The notes beneath the pieces were generated by a model. The model was not told the origin of the DNA, did no database searches, and saw nothing but the letters and a program-made list of their open reading frames with translations. A stretch of DNA of 64,000 bases, from positions 573,001-637,000 of the forward strand of contig NC_016047.1 of assembly GCF_000227465.1 (NCBI RefSeq), written 5' to 3'. This document shows, one piece after another, positions 1-8,652 of this stretch. The stretch comes from Bacillus spizizenii TU-B-10. Its GTDB lineage: Bacteria > Bacillota > Bacilli > Bacillales > Bacillaceae. The position numbers and the translations under genes were made by a program. Each line of letters starts with the position of its first letter. Position 1 is the first letter of the stretch.

Positions 1-405
1 AAGCTGTCGGACGCTATCGCGAAAGCTGTCTATAAGGTTGATCCTGGCCTGATTCTTTTCGGTCTTGCTGAGAGCGAGCTCGTAAAAGCGGGAGAACGGA
101 TCGGACTTCAGACGGCAAATGAAGTGTTCGCCGATAGAACATACCAAGCGGACGGCACGCTGACACCGCGCTCCCAGCCGGACGCACTCATTGAAAGTGA
201 TGATGCCGCTGTCACCCAGGTGATCAAAATGGTGAAAGAAGGGGCGGTCAAATCTCAGCAAGGGCATGATGTGTCATTAAAAGCAGATACCGTTTGCATC
301 CATGGAGATGGAGCCCACGCGCTGACATTTGCGCAAAAAATCAGAAAAGAGCTCAAAGCGGCAGGAATTGAAGTGACAGCTATTTCAGCACAGAAGTCAA
401 CATAA
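1..405 (+). CDS. ycsF: 5-oxoprolinase subunit A (LamB/YcsF family), 3' part
   Basis: This is the C-terminal 134 residues of a LamB/YcsF-family protein; the frame is open from base 1 and the start lies outside the window. The family (PxpA) is the subunit A of bacterial 5-oxoprolinase, which together with PxpB and PxpC opens 5-oxo-L-proline to L-glutamate using ATP. Visible family features include the stretch with FADRTY and PRSQPDALI and the C-terminal [10 protein letters not shown] segment. It is the first visible gene of an operon that continues with ycsG, ycsI, kipI, kipA and kipR. Its stop codon overlaps the AAGGAGG ribosome site of ycsG. Confidence 0.93.
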   Translation, partial: KLSDAIAKAVYKVDPGLILFGLAESELVKAGERIGLQTANEVFADRTYQADGTLTPRSQPDALIESDDAAVTQVIKMVKEGAVKSQQGHDVSLKADTVCIHGDGAHALTFAQKIRKELKAAGIEVTAISAQKST

Positions 406-419
406 AGGAGGAACAATAG

Positions 420-1634
420 ATGGGGCAACAGAAAAAAACAGCAGAAAAAAAAGCGGGCAGCTGGTCATTGCTGATGGGTGCTGCCTTTTTAATGGCCACT
501 TCGGCGATCGGCCCAGGTTTCCTGACACAAACCGCAACATTCACAAACACACTCGCGGCAAGCTTCGGTTTTGTCATCTTAATCTCTATTATTTTAGATA
601 TTTTCGCCCAAACCAATGTTTGGCGCATTATCGCTGTGTCTGGAAAACGCGGTCAGGAAATTGCGAATATGGTGCTTCCGGGACTGGGGTATTTCATCGC
701 CATTCTCGTCGTGCTTGGCGGACTAGCTTTTAATATCGGGAATATCGGAGGTGCCGGTCTCGGACTCCAAGTGCTGTTCGGCATTACACCAGAAACAGGC
801 GCTTTGATCAGTGCTGTCGTTGCCATTTTCATCTTTTTAATCAAAGAAGCAGGAAAAGCGATGGACCGCTTTACGCAAATTGCGGGCTTTGCCATGATCA
901 TCTTAACGCTGTACGTCGCAATCACGTCTGCACCGCCAGTCGGACAGGCTGTGGCAAACACCTTTGCCCCTGAACAAATCAGTATATTCGCAATTGTAAC
1001 ACTAGTCGGCGGGACAGTTGGCGGATACATCACGTTTGCTGGGGGACACCGCTTACTGGATGCTGGCATTAAAGGAAAGGAAGCGATTCCGCAGGTGACA
1101 AAAAGCTCGGTTGCCGGAATTTTAATTACATCTGTTATGCGAATTGCCCTTTTCTTAGCTGTGCTCGGCGTTGTTTCAAAAGGCCTGCATATTGACGAAA
1201 GCAACCCGGCGGCCTCAGTGTTCCAGCTGGCAGCGGGAAATGTCGGTTATAAAATTTTCGGATTGATCATGTGGTCTGCGGCCATTACCTCTGTTATCGG
1301 GGCAGCTTATACGTCTGTTTCGTTCTTTAAAACCTTTTCTCCGAAAATTGAAAGGAATTCACGCGGCATTATTATCGGCTTTATCGTGATTTCTACGTTA
1401 GCTTTTGTCACAATCGGACAGCCTGCGAAAATTCTCGTGCTTGTCGGATCACTAAATGGCTTAATTCTGCCGATTGCGCTAGGAACGCTGCTTATTGCCG
1501 CATATAAGAAAAAGATTATTGGTGATTATAAGCATCCGCTTTGGCTGACCGTTTCAGGTGCACTTGTTGTGGTCGTAATGGCGATTATGGGAGTCTACAC
1601 GTTATTTACACAACTTCCTCAATTGTGGAGCTGA
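420..1634 (+). CDS. ycsG: NRAMP-fold membrane transporter of the 5-oxoproline operon
   Basis: This is a 404-residue, strongly hydrophobic protein with about 11 membrane segments and an NRAMP-like fold. The first membrane segment has GPG at residues 31-33 where metal transporters carry DPGN, so the metal-coordinating Asp and Asn are absent; mntH in the same window keeps them. Its position directly between PxpA and PxpB/PxpC homologues suggests that it imports 5-oxoproline or a related amide or amino acid rather than Mn2+. The start ATG has AAGGAGG at 405-411. The stop codon lies just upstream of ycsI, so translation is probably coupled. Family membership is sure; the substrate is inferred. Confidence 0.85.
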   Translation: MGQQKKTAEKKAGSWSLLMGAAFLMATSAIGPGFLTQTATFTNTLAASFGFVILISIILDIFAQTNVWRIIAVSGKRGQEIANMVLPGLGYFIAILVVLGGLAFNIGNIGGAGLGLQVLFGITPETGALISAVVAIFIFLIKEAGKAMDRFTQIAGFAMIILTLYVAITSAPPVGQAVANTFAPEQISIFAIVTLVGGTVGGYITFAGGHRLLDAGIKGKEAIPQVTKSSVAGILITSVMRIALFLAVLGVVSKGLHIDESNPAASVFQLAAGNVGYKIFGLIMWSAAITSVIGAAYTSVSFFKTFSPKIERNSRGIIIGFIVISTLAFVTIGQPAKILVLVGSLNGLILPIALGTLLIAAYKKKIIGDYKHPLWLTVSGALVVVVMAIMGVYTLFTQLPQLWS

Positions 1635-1657
1635 TAAAGGTGGAGCAATTAAACAAA

Positions 1658-2431
1658 ATGGCGCCGAAGGATGTGCGCGCCTTGATACGAGAGGGAAAAA
1701 TAACCGGGCCGACTGCAGGAATGTCCGGCGGCTATGCCCAAGCGAATCTTGTGATTTTGAAGAAAGACCTTGCGTTTGACTTCCTGCTGTTTTGCCAGCG
1801 GAATCAAAAACCCTGTCCTGTGCTGGATGTGACAGAAGCGGGTTCGCCAGTGCCATCGCTGGTCGCGCCGGATGCTGATATCAGAACGGACTTTCCAAAA
1901 TACCGTATTTACAGGCAGGGTATCTTGACGGAAGAAGTATCTGATATTACGCCATACTGGGAGGATGACTTTGTCGGCTTTCTGATCGGATGCAGTTTCT
2001 CTTTTGAACAGGCGCTGATCAATAATGGAATAGCTGTCCGGCATATTGATGAGGGGACAAACGTCCCGATGTATCAAACGAATATCGATTGTGTTCCGGC
2101 AGGAGCGTTTCAAGGACAGATAGTTGTCAGCATGAGACCCGTTCCAGAACGGCTGGCTGTACGCGCTGCACAAGTGACCTCACGTTTTCCGGCTGTGCAC
2201 GGAGGACCGATCCATATCGGCAATCCGGGAGCAATCGGCATTCGCGATCTGGACAAGCCGGATTTCGGAGATGCCGTTTCCATTCGTGAAGGCGAGGTTC
2301 CTGTTTTTTGGGCGTGCGGGGTGACACCACAAGCCGTGGCTATGAATGTAAAACCTGAAATGGTCATCACACATGCGCCGGGGCACATGCTCATCACAGA
2401 TATTCGAGACGAGTCGCTTGCGGTGCTGTAA
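1658..2431 (+). CDS. ycsI: DUF1445 putative hydro-lyase
   Basis: This is a 257-residue soluble protein of the DUF1445 (putative hydro-lyase) family. Conserved stretches are the N-terminal MAPKDVRALIREG, the middle DDFVGFLIGCSFSFE and the C-terminal CGVTPQAV and THAPGHMLITD. The related domain occurs in the mammalian D-glutamate cyclase, which makes 5-oxo-D-proline, and this fits the 5-oxoproline operon; the reaction in Bacillus is inference. ATG 1658 gives the family-typical length. A GTG at 1640, nearer to a weak GGAG, would add six residues. The reading frame is open further upstream inside ycsG, but that part is not expected to be translated. Confidence 0.82.
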   Translation: MAPKDVRALIREGKITGPTAGMSGGYAQANLVILKKDLAFDFLLFCQRNQKPCPVLDVTEAGSPVPSLVAPDADIRTDFPKYRIYRQGILTEEVSDITPYWEDDFVGFLIGCSFSFEQALINNGIAVRHIDEGTNVPMYQTNIDCVPAGAFQGQIVVSMRPVPERLAVRAAQVTSRFPAVHGGPIHIGNPGAIGIRDLDKPDFGDAVSIREGEVPVFWACGVTPQAVAMNVKPEMVITHAPGHMLITDIRDESLAVL

Positions 2432-2476
2432 CCTCTCGTCCTCCAAATGAACGAGAAATAAAAAGAGGTGAGAAAG

Positions 2477-3199
2477 ATGACTGAACGATTTCAAATCGAG
2501 CAGCTCGGTGATTCTGCAATGATGATCCGATTTGGAGAAGAAATAAACGAGCAGGTTAACGGCCTTGTCCATGCCGCGGCCGCTTACATAGAAGAACAGC
2601 CATTTCCGGGATTCATTGAATGCATCCCGGCTTTTACAAGTCTGACGGTATTTTATGATATGTATGAAGTGTACAAGCATTTGCCTCAAGGCATAAGCTC
2701 ACCTTTTGAGAAGGTCAAGCGCGATGTCAAAGAACGGCTGAAGGAAATAGCCACAGACTATGAGAACAACCGCCGCATTGTAGAAATTCCCGTCTGCTAT
2801 GGCGGTGAATTCGGGCCAGATTTAGAAGAGGTGGCGAAGATCAATCAGCTGTCACAGGAGGAAGTCATCGCCATTCATACAAACGGCGAATATGTGGTGT
2901 ATATGCTTGGCTTTGCACCTGGTTTTCCTTTTTTAGGCGGGATGTCCAAACGTATTGCCGCTCCAAGGAAATCTTCGCCAAGGCCGTCGATTCCCGCCGG
3001 TTCAGTTGGAATTGCGGGAATGCAAACAGGTGTGTATCCGATTTCAACGCCGGGCGGCTGGCAGCTGATCGGCAAAACGCCGTTGGCTCTGTTCCGGCCG
3101 CAGGAAAACCCACCTACGTTATTGAGGGCGGGAGATATTGTTAAATTCGTACGCATCTCAGAGGATGACTATCACGCCTATAAGGAGGAGTCCAATTGA
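2477..3199 (+). CDS. kipI: 5-oxoprolinase subunit B / KinA inhibitor KipI
   Basis: This is a 240-residue protein of the PxpB/KipI (allophanate hydrolase subunit 1-like) family. Motifs seen are [11 protein letters not shown] (about residues 148-158) and [12 protein letters not shown], ending in the conserved [13 protein letters not shown]. It is the subunit B of 5-oxoprolinase. In B. subtilis it is also known to bind the sporulation kinase KinA and inhibit its autophosphorylation, so it links nitrogen supply to sporulation. ATG 2477 is chosen because GAGGTG lies at a normal distance; an in-frame GTG at 2468 sits inside that ribosome site. Its TGA overlaps the TTG start of kipA. Confidence 0.95.
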   Translation: MTERFQIEQLGDSAMMIRFGEEINEQVNGLVHAAAAYIEEQPFPGFIECIPAFTSLTVFYDMYEVYKHLPQGISSPFEKVKRDVKERLKEIATDYENNRRIVEIPVCYGGEFGPDLEEVAKINQLSQEEVIAIHTNGEYVVYMLGFAPGFPFLGGMSKRIAAPRKSSPRPSIPAGSVGIAGMQTGVYPISTPGGWQLIGKTPLALFRPQENPPTLLRAGDIVKFVRISEDDYHAYKEESN

Positions 3200-4209
3200 G
3201 CATGAAAGTGGTAAAGCCCGGACTGCTCACAACGGTTCAGGATATAGGCAGAACGGGGTATCAAAAATACGGCGTTCTGGCAAGCGGAGCCATGGACACG
3301 GTTTCGCTGCGCATTGCCAATCTGCTGATCGGCAACAGCGAAAATGAAGCCGGTCTTGAAATTACGCTGATGGGGCCCGGTCCGTCGTTTTATTTTTCAA
3401 AAACGACGTTGATTGCGGTGACAGGGGCGGACTTCACTTTGCGTATTAATGACGAAGAAGCACCTTTGTGGAAGCCTCTGCTCGTCAAGGAAAACAGCAC
3501 GGTCAGCTTTGGTCCCTGCAAACTCGGCAGCCGTGCGTATTTAGCAACAGCCGGCGGCTTCGATGTGCCTGCCGTCATGGAAAGCAAAAGCACGTACGTC
3601 AGAGCAGGGATCGGCGGACTTCATGGCAGAGCGCTTCAAAAGGAAGATGAACTATCCATTGGGGAGACGTCATCTCTCTCGCAAACCATTCTTTCCCGAT
3701 TAAGCCCGCAGCTTGGAAAGCAGGGATTTGCAGCGCCGAAATGGTCGGTCAGCCGCGGGAGGTTTCTGCCATTGAAAAAGAATCCTGTCATTCGGGTGCT
3801 GGAAGGAAAACAATTCGGCTTTTTTACAGAAAAATCGAAAACGTGTTTTTATGAAGAAACATTTCGTGTCACGCCACAGTCCGACCGTATGGGCTACAGG
3901 CTCAAAGGAGAACCGCTCGAACTGAAGGCACCGCTAGAGATGGTGTCAGAAGCGGTTTCGTTTGGAACAGTTCAGGTGCCGCCTGACGGCAACCCGATTA
4001 TCCTGCTTGCAGACCGGCAAACGACCGGCGGCTATCCGAGGATCGCGCATATCATATCCGCTGATCTTCCGATTGTCTCCCAAATCATGCCGGGCGAGCA
4101 CGTCCAGTTTGAGCCTGTATCCCTTCAGGAAGCGGAAGCGCTTGCGATTGAACGGGAACAGCATATAAAAGAACTGAAAACGAGAATGAAGATGGAATGG
4201 CTGACATAA
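3196..4209 (+). CDS. kipA: 5-oxoprolinase subunit C / KipI antagonist KipA
   Basis: This is a 335-337-residue protein of the biotin-dependent carboxyltransferase-like (PxpC/KipA, allophanate hydrolase subunit 2) family. The N-terminal signature [22 protein letters not shown] is clear, and the C-terminal half has the family stretch [17 protein letters not shown]. It completes the PxpABC enzyme and is known to counteract KipI. AAGGAGGAG at 3182-3190 favours the TTG at 3196, which overlaps the kipI stop; ATG 3202 is the alternative and removes two residues. The overlap implies translational coupling, which would keep the B and C subunits equimolar. Confidence 0.94.
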   Translation: MSMKVVKPGLLTTVQDIGRTGYQKYGVLASGAMDTVSLRIANLLIGNSENEAGLEITLMGPGPSFYFSKTTLIAVTGADFTLRINDEEAPLWKPLLVKENSTVSFGPCKLGSRAYLATAGGFDVPAVMESKSTYVRAGIGGLHGRALQKEDELSIGETSSLSQTILSRLSPQLGKQGFAAPKWSVSRGRFLPLKKNPVIRVLEGKQFGFFTEKSKTCFYEETFRVTPQSDRMGYRLKGEPLELKAPLEMVSEAVSFGTVQVPPDGNPIILLADRQTTGGYPRIAHIISADLPIVSQIMPGEHVQFEPVSLQEAEALAIEREQHIKELKTRMKMEWLT

Positions 4210-4224
4210 CAAAGGAGATGAATG

Positions 4225-4977
4225 ATGCAGAATAAAAACAAAACCGTAGTCAAATCTATGGCTCTGCTTAATTTGTTTTTGCATGAACCAAGTCTTACCT
4301 TAAGTGAACTGGTATCGCTGTCAGGTATGCCGAAAACCTCTGTTCACCGGATGGTCAGCTCTTTGGAGGAAATGGGGTTCCTCAATCGGGATTTGTCCGG
4401 CGCTTATTCGCTGGGACTGGTATTTTTGGAATTCGGACAGCTCGTTGCTGACAGGCTGGATATTAGAAAAATAGCGAAACCGGTGATGGAAGAGCTGTGC
4501 CGGGAAGTGGATGAGGCCGTGCAATTGATCATGAGGGACGGCAATGAAGCGATATACGTTGAGAAAATAGAAGGGACACAGACTGTGCGGCTGTACACGG
4601 CGATCGGCAGGCGTTCTCCTCTGTACGCTGGAGCGTGCGCCAGAAGCATTTTGTCCTTTCTTCCCTGTGAAGAAATCGAAACATACATCAAACAAACGGA
4701 GCTCATTTCAATTGGCTCCGGCACGATTACCGATCCCGAAAAATTGCTGCAGGAGATTGATGCCTCTATACAAAATGGCTATACCGTCAGCTATTCAGAG
4801 CTCGAAAACTATACAGCGGCCATCGGCGCCCCGATCTTTAACCATAAGCGTCAGGTGGCAGCCGGCATCAGCATTGCAGGCTTTGAAGCGAGATTTACAG
4901 AAGACAGGCTGCCTTATTTAACAGAAAAGGTGAAGGATGCCGCTTTACAGATTTCCAGAAAAATAGGGTATTCATAA
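4225..4977 (+). CDS. kipR: IclR-family regulator of the 5-oxoproline/kip operon
   Basis: This is a 250-residue IclR-type repressor. Residues 1-65 form the winged helix-turn-helix (LTLSELVSLSGMPKTSVHRMVSSLEEMGFL), and residues 75-250 form the effector-binding domain with the conserved YAGACARSILSFLP and GAPIFNHKRQVAAGISIAG stretches. It is the last gene of the operon it is known to repress. AAAGGAG at 4211-4217 lies seven bases before ATG 4225, so that start is preferred over the adjacent ATG 4222. The ligand is not visible from sequence; 5-oxoproline or a nitrogen signal is a reasonable guess. Confidence 0.94.
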   Translation: MQNKNKTVVKSMALLNLFLHEPSLTLSELVSLSGMPKTSVHRMVSSLEEMGFLNRDLSGAYSLGLVFLEFGQLVADRLDIRKIAKPVMEELCREVDEAVQLIMRDGNEAIYVEKIEGTQTVRLYTAIGRRSPLYAGACARSILSFLPCEEIETYIKQTELISIGSGTITDPEKLLQEIDASIQNGYTVSYSELENYTAAIGAPIFNHKRQVAAGISIAGFEARFTEDRLPYLTEKVKDAALQISRKIGYS

Positions 4978-4991
4978 GTAGCCGATCTTTT

Positions 4992-5033
4992 CTCCACTGC
5001 GTACATTAACGTATCGACGTTCAGGAGTGGAGG
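4992..5033 (+). promoter_or_regulatory. Nested hairpin covering the lipC ribosome site
   Basis: CTCCACT (4992-4998) pairs with AGTGGAG (5026-5032). Inside it, AACGT and ACGTT around an ATCG loop form a second perfect stem. The 3' arm contains the GGAGG that should serve lipC, so the structure could hide the ribosome site if the transcript begins upstream, for example in kipR. It could instead be a DNA dyad for a regulator. Confidence 0.45.
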
Positions 5034-5040
5034 AAAGAAC

Positions 5041-5682
5041 ATGGTGCTTCAATATATAGCACTGGGGGATTCTTTGACGACGGGGAGAGGCTCCGGGCTG
5101 TTTTCTCCCGGCTTCGTCCAACGTTTCGGAGACATGATGGAAGCCGACTTGAAAACAAAAACGGCAATATCCATCTTTGCCAAATCAGGCTTAAATACAG
5201 AAGAAATTCTGGGGCTCCTGTCATATCCCTATGTGCAAAAATGCATTCAAGATGCTGGCATGATAACCATTACAGGGTGCGGAAACGATCTCATCAATTC
5301 GGTCTTAGCCTACCAAACGTCTAAGGATGAAACGATTTTCAGCCGTGTATCCGCCCATTGCCATGAGAATTTTGAAAAGATGATTGCCAAAATCGCTGAG
5401 ATCAAAGGAGAAAACCCGTCCCCGTACGCCATCCGTGTGTTCAACTTATACAATCCGTTTCCCGAAATTGATATCGCTGGCAAATGGATCACATCCTTTA
5501 ATTCACATTTAGAAACACTTGCATCAGCACCCCATGTCAAAATCGCGGATGCCTACAGCATCTTCAAAGGCAAAGAACAGGAATATCTGTCCTTTGACGG
5601 TGTCCATCCGAACAGCAAAGGCTATCAAGCGATGGCTGAAGCAGTTCACAAGTTAGGCTATAAAGAATTGTCAGTTTCATAG
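5041..5682 (+). CDS. lipC: GDSL-type lipase/phospholipase LipC of the spore coat
   Basis: This is a 213-residue SGNH/GDSL hydrolase. The catalytic serine is in [11 protein letters not shown] (Ser11), the oxyanion Asn block is in TGCGNDLIN, and the Asp/His pair is in [10 protein letters not shown] (Asp186, His189). There is no signal peptide. LipC of B. subtilis is a phospholipase B located in the spore coat and needed for efficient L-alanine germination. GGAGG at 5029-5033 precedes the ATG. It is separated from kipR by about 60 bases containing a nested hairpin and is followed by a strong terminator, so it may be both read through from the kip operon and transcribed alone during sporulation. 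Confidence 0.93.
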   Translation: MVLQYIALGDSLTTGRGSGLFSPGFVQRFGDMMEADLKTKTAISIFAKSGLNTEEILGLLSYPYVQKCIQDAGMITITGCGNDLINSVLAYQTSKDETIFSRVSAHCHENFEKMIAKIAEIKGENPSPYAIRVFNLYNPFPEIDIAGKWITSFNSHLETLASAPHVKIADAYSIFKGKEQEYLSFDGVHPNSKGYQAMAEAVHKLGYKELSVS

Positions 5683-5684
5683 AA

Positions 5685-5714
5685 AACGCGCCTTATGACA
5701 GGGCGCGTTTTTTA
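5685..5714 (+). terminator. Terminator after lipC
   Basis: AACGCGCC and GGGCGCGTT form a GC-rich stem around an eight-base loop, followed by a run of T. Confidence 0.9.
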
Positions 5715-5855
5715 TGTGTGAATGAAATATTAAAAGAAACTTAAAATTCTCTGTCTTCTGTTCTACAGACAAAAAAAGTGCGCTAGAATAATGGAGGACG
5801 TAGGCAAAAATAGCCATAACGTTCAATATTTCGTATATAAGGAAGGATGGTCCTT

Positions 5856-6101
5856 TTGTTTCGGATTTTTAAAATGTCTTTTGCGGTTATCATTATTGTA
5901 CTGGCGCTTATTGCTTTTAAATATACGGAACACACCTCTGTTATCCAATCGGTCATGCTCGTCTTTCTTGGCGCCGTTATGTTTATGCAGGGGCTTGAAG
6001 AGCGCAAAAAAGAAAACGACGGCTCAGGCGCTTTCAATATTTATACCGCCGTTTTCGTATGGTCTGTCTCTCTCATCGGTTTTACACTTCATATTATATA
6101 A
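5856..6101 (+). CDS. yczI: Small membrane protein YczI (DUF3953)
   Basis: This is an 81-residue protein with three hydrophobic segments (about residues 5-22, 29-47 and 62-80) and a charged middle loop EERKKENDG. It belongs to the DUF3953 family of Bacillus membrane proteins; the function is unknown. TTG 5856 is chosen because GGAAGGA at 5841-5847 is eight bases upstream. An in-frame ATG at 5847 overlaps that ribosome site. It runs convergent to yczJ with only five bases between the two stop codons and no visible terminator between them. Confidence 0.75.
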   Translation: MFRIFKMSFAVIIIVLALIAFKYTEHTSVIQSVMLVFLGAVMFMQGLEERKKENDGSGAFNIYTAVFVWSVSLIGFTLHII

Positions 6102-6106
6102 ATCTA

Positions 6107-6394
6107 TTACACATCCTGAAAATGCTCGACCGTCGGGAACGGGGTATAGAACCGATGAAGCAAGGCTTTCCACTCTTGATACTCTGAAGAACCGCGAAAG
6201 CCTTCCGTATGGTCCTCAAGTGTTTCCCACTCCACAAGCAGCAGATATTTATGTGTTTCTTCCATGCATTTTGATAACGAGTGAGTGATATAGCCCTTCA
6301 TGCCAGAAATAATCGGCGCCGCTTGCCGGAACGCCTCCTCAAACTCTTGTTCAAGCCCTTCTTTAATGTGAAGCATTGCTGCCTCTCTGACCAT
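6107..6394 (-). CDS. yczJ: Antibiotic-biosynthesis-monooxygenase-fold protein YczJ
   Basis: This is a 95-residue protein with the ferredoxin-like ABM fold: the N-terminal strand MVREAAMLHIKEG, the helix EQEFEEAFRQAAPII, then GMKGYITHSLSKC and LLLVEWETLEDHTEGFRGS, which is the typical W-E-x-x-E-x-H pattern. Members are small dimeric quinol or tetrapyrrole monooxygenases or plain binding proteins, so the substrate cannot be called. The start at 6394 has an AGAAGGGA ribosome site; the frame is open 38 codons further upstream without a better start. It is convergent with yczI and divergent from pbpC. Confidence 0.8.
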   Translation of the reverse strand: MVREAAMLHIKEGLEQEFEEAFRQAAPIISGMKGYITHSLSKCMEETHKYLLLVEWETLEDHTEGFRGSSEYQEWKALLHRFYTPFPTVEHFQDV

Positions 6395-6545
6395 GTCATC
6401 CCTTCTTTCCTTCTTTTCAAATAGTCTACAGCAAATGACAGGAGATTTCTGCAAAATCGAAGAACCTTTTCCTTCATTTTCAAAAAAATCTTGCACGCAC
6501 CAATTCATTTAAGAGAAAATAATAAGTGGAAGGCAGGGGAAAGTC

Positions 6546-8552
6546 ATGTTAAAAAAGTGTATTCTACTAGTATTTCTATGCGTCGGATTGATTGGGTTAA
6601 TCGGATGCTCCAAGACAGATTCACCAGAGGATCGCATGGAAGCATTCGTGAAACAGTGGAACAGTCAGCAATTCGATGACATGTATCAAAGCCTGACTAA
6701 AGATGTCAAAAAAGAAATCTCCAAAAAAGATTTCGTCAACAGGTATAAAACCATCTATGAGCAGGCAGGCGTAAAACATCTGAAAGTCACTGCGGGAGAA
6801 GTGGATGAAGACGATAAAGACAACAAGACGATGAAGCACATCCCGTATAAAGTCAGCATGGATACAAATGCGGGCAAGGTCAGCTTCAAAAATACCGCTG
6901 TGCTGAAATTAGAAAAAACAGATGACGAGGAGTCATGGAATATAGATTGGGACCCATCGTTTATTTTCAAGCAGCTGGCTGATGACAAAACGGTACAAAT
7001 TATGAGCATTGAACCAAAACGCGGCCAAATCTACGATAAAAACGGGAAAGGCTTAGCCATCAATACAGATGTTCCAGAAATCGGAATTGTTCCCGGAGAG
7101 CTTGGCGACAAAAAAGAAAAAGTCATAAAAGAGCTCGCGAAAAAACTTGATTTGACTGAAGACGATATCAAGAAAAAGCTGGATCAAGGCTGGGTGAAGG
7201 ACGATTCGTTTGTGCCGGTCAAAAAGGTCAAGCCGGACCAGCAAAAATTAGTGTCTGAGGCGACGTCATTACAAGGTGTAACAAGAACGAATGTCAGCTC
7301 CCGCTATTATCCGTATGGTGAAAAGACAGCCCATTTGACAGGCTATGTCCGCGCCATCACTGCGGAAGAACTGAAGAAAAAGAAAGACGGAATGTACAGC
7401 GATACGTCTAACATCGGCATCGCCGGACTTGAAAATGTGTATGAAGACAAGCTAAGAGGCACAACCGGATGGAAAATCTACGTGCCGCAAACTGGAGAAG
7501 TCATCGCTGAAAAGAAAGCGAAGGACGGCGAGGATCTTCATCTTACAATTGATATCAAAACGCAAACGAAGTTGTATGATGAACTGAAGGATGACAGCGG
7601 GACGGCAGTCGCGCTGCAGCCGAAGACAGGCGAAACACTCGCACTTGTCAGCGCGCCTTCTTACGATCCAAACGGATTTATTTTCGGCTGGAGCGATAAG
7701 GAATGGAAAAAACTAAACAAAGATAAAAACAATCCATTTTCAGCGAAATTCAACAAAACATACGCACCGGGTTCTACAATTAAACCGATTGCGGCTGCCA
7801 TCGGGATCAAAAACGGCACCCTAAAAGCGGATGAGAAGAAAACAATCAAAGGAAAAGAGTGGCAAAAAGATTCGAGCTGGGGCGGCTATTCAGTGACACG
7901 TGTGTCAGAGAGCCTTCAGCAAGTTGATCTTGAAAATGCCCTCATTACGTCAGACAATATTTATTTTGCACAGAACGCGCTTGATATGGGAGCGGACACC
8001 TTCACAAAAGGCTTGAAAACGTTCGGCTTCTCAGAGGATATTCCATATGAATTCCCGATCCAGCAATCGTCTATCGCAAATGACAAGCTCGATTCAGACA
8101 TTTTGCTTGCTGATACGGGGTACGGACAAGGGCAAATGCAAATGTCTCCGCTTCACTTGGCGGCTGCTTACACGCCATTTGTCGACAACGGAGATCTTGT
8201 CAAACCGACGCTAATCAAAAAAGATTCGCAAACAGCTGATGTTTGGCACAAGCAAGTTGTCACGAAGGAAGGAGCGGCAGACATTACAAAAGGACTGAAG
8301 GGCGTTGTGGAAGACGAGCGTGGATCAGCGTATCAGCCTGTCGTGAAAGGAATCACCGTTGCCGGAAAAACAGGAACAGCCGAGCTGAAAACATCTAAAG
8401 ATGATAAAGACGGCGCTGAAAATGGCTGGTTCGTCGGCTACGATTATAAAAACAAAGACCTGCTTGTCGCCATGATGATCCAAAATGTGCAGGACCGCGG
8501 TGGCAGCCACTATGTTGTTGAGAAAGCGAAAAAGCAATTTCAATCGAATTAA
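6546..8552 (+). CDS. pbpC: Penicillin-binding protein 3 (class B transpeptidase)
   Basis: This is a 668-residue class B PBP. Residues 1-20 form a lipoprotein signal ending in LIGLIGC, residues about 25-145 an NTF2-like MecA_N domain, about 150-320 the dimerisation region, and about 345-665 the transpeptidase. The catalytic motifs are complete: STIK with Ser410, SDN at 469-471 and KTG at 608-610. It crosslinks peptidoglycan outside the membrane. It resembles low-affinity PBPs such as PBP2a in domain plan, and its B. subtilis homologue is linked to beta-lactam tolerance. A GGGGAAAG ribosome site precedes the ATG. No obvious terminator separates it from ycsN. Confidence 0.95.
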   Translation: MLKKCILLVFLCVGLIGLIGCSKTDSPEDRMEAFVKQWNSQQFDDMYQSLTKDVKKEISKKDFVNRYKTIYEQAGVKHLKVTAGEVDEDDKDNKTMKHIPYKVSMDTNAGKVSFKNTAVLKLEKTDDEESWNIDWDPSFIFKQLADDKTVQIMSIEPKRGQIYDKNGKGLAINTDVPEIGIVPGELGDKKEKVIKELAKKLDLTEDDIKKKLDQGWVKDDSFVPVKKVKPDQQKLVSEATSLQGVTRTNVSSRYYPYGEKTAHLTGYVRAITAEELKKKKDGMYSDTSNIGIAGLENVYEDKLRGTTGWKIYVPQTGEVIAEKKAKDGEDLHLTIDIKTQTKLYDELKDDSGTAVALQPKTGETLALVSAPSYDPNGFIFGWSDKEWKKLNKDKNNPFSAKFNKTYAPGSTIKPIAAAIGIKNGTLKADEKKTIKGKEWQKDSSWGGYSVTRVSESLQQVDLENALITSDNIYFAQNALDMGADTFTKGLKTFGFSEDIPYEFPIQQSSIANDKLDSDILLADTGYGQGQMQMSPLHLAAAYTPFVDNGDLVKPTLIKKDSQTADVWHKQVVTKEGAADITKGLKGVVEDERGSAYQPVVKGITVAGKTGTAELKTSKDDKDGAENGWFVGYDYKNKDLLVAMMIQNVQDRGGSHYVVEKAKKQFQSN

Positions 8553-8652
8553 AATGCCTTTTTGACAGGAGCGAAAGGAAAAAGGGGATCTGAGGCCGAA
8601 TGAACTAATAAGGGGCAAAACCCGGTTTATACAAAGAAAAGAGGGATTTTGC

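Noticed and set aside
653-1204. 183-codon minus-strand frame inside ycsG
   Set aside because: It is the antisense shadow of a GC-rich membrane-protein gene; there is no ribosome site, and the translated protein looks random.
5791-6288. 165-codon plus-strand frame overlapping yczI
   Set aside because: It overlaps yczI in another frame and yczJ on the other strand; the protein shows no domain and yczI has the better ribosome site.
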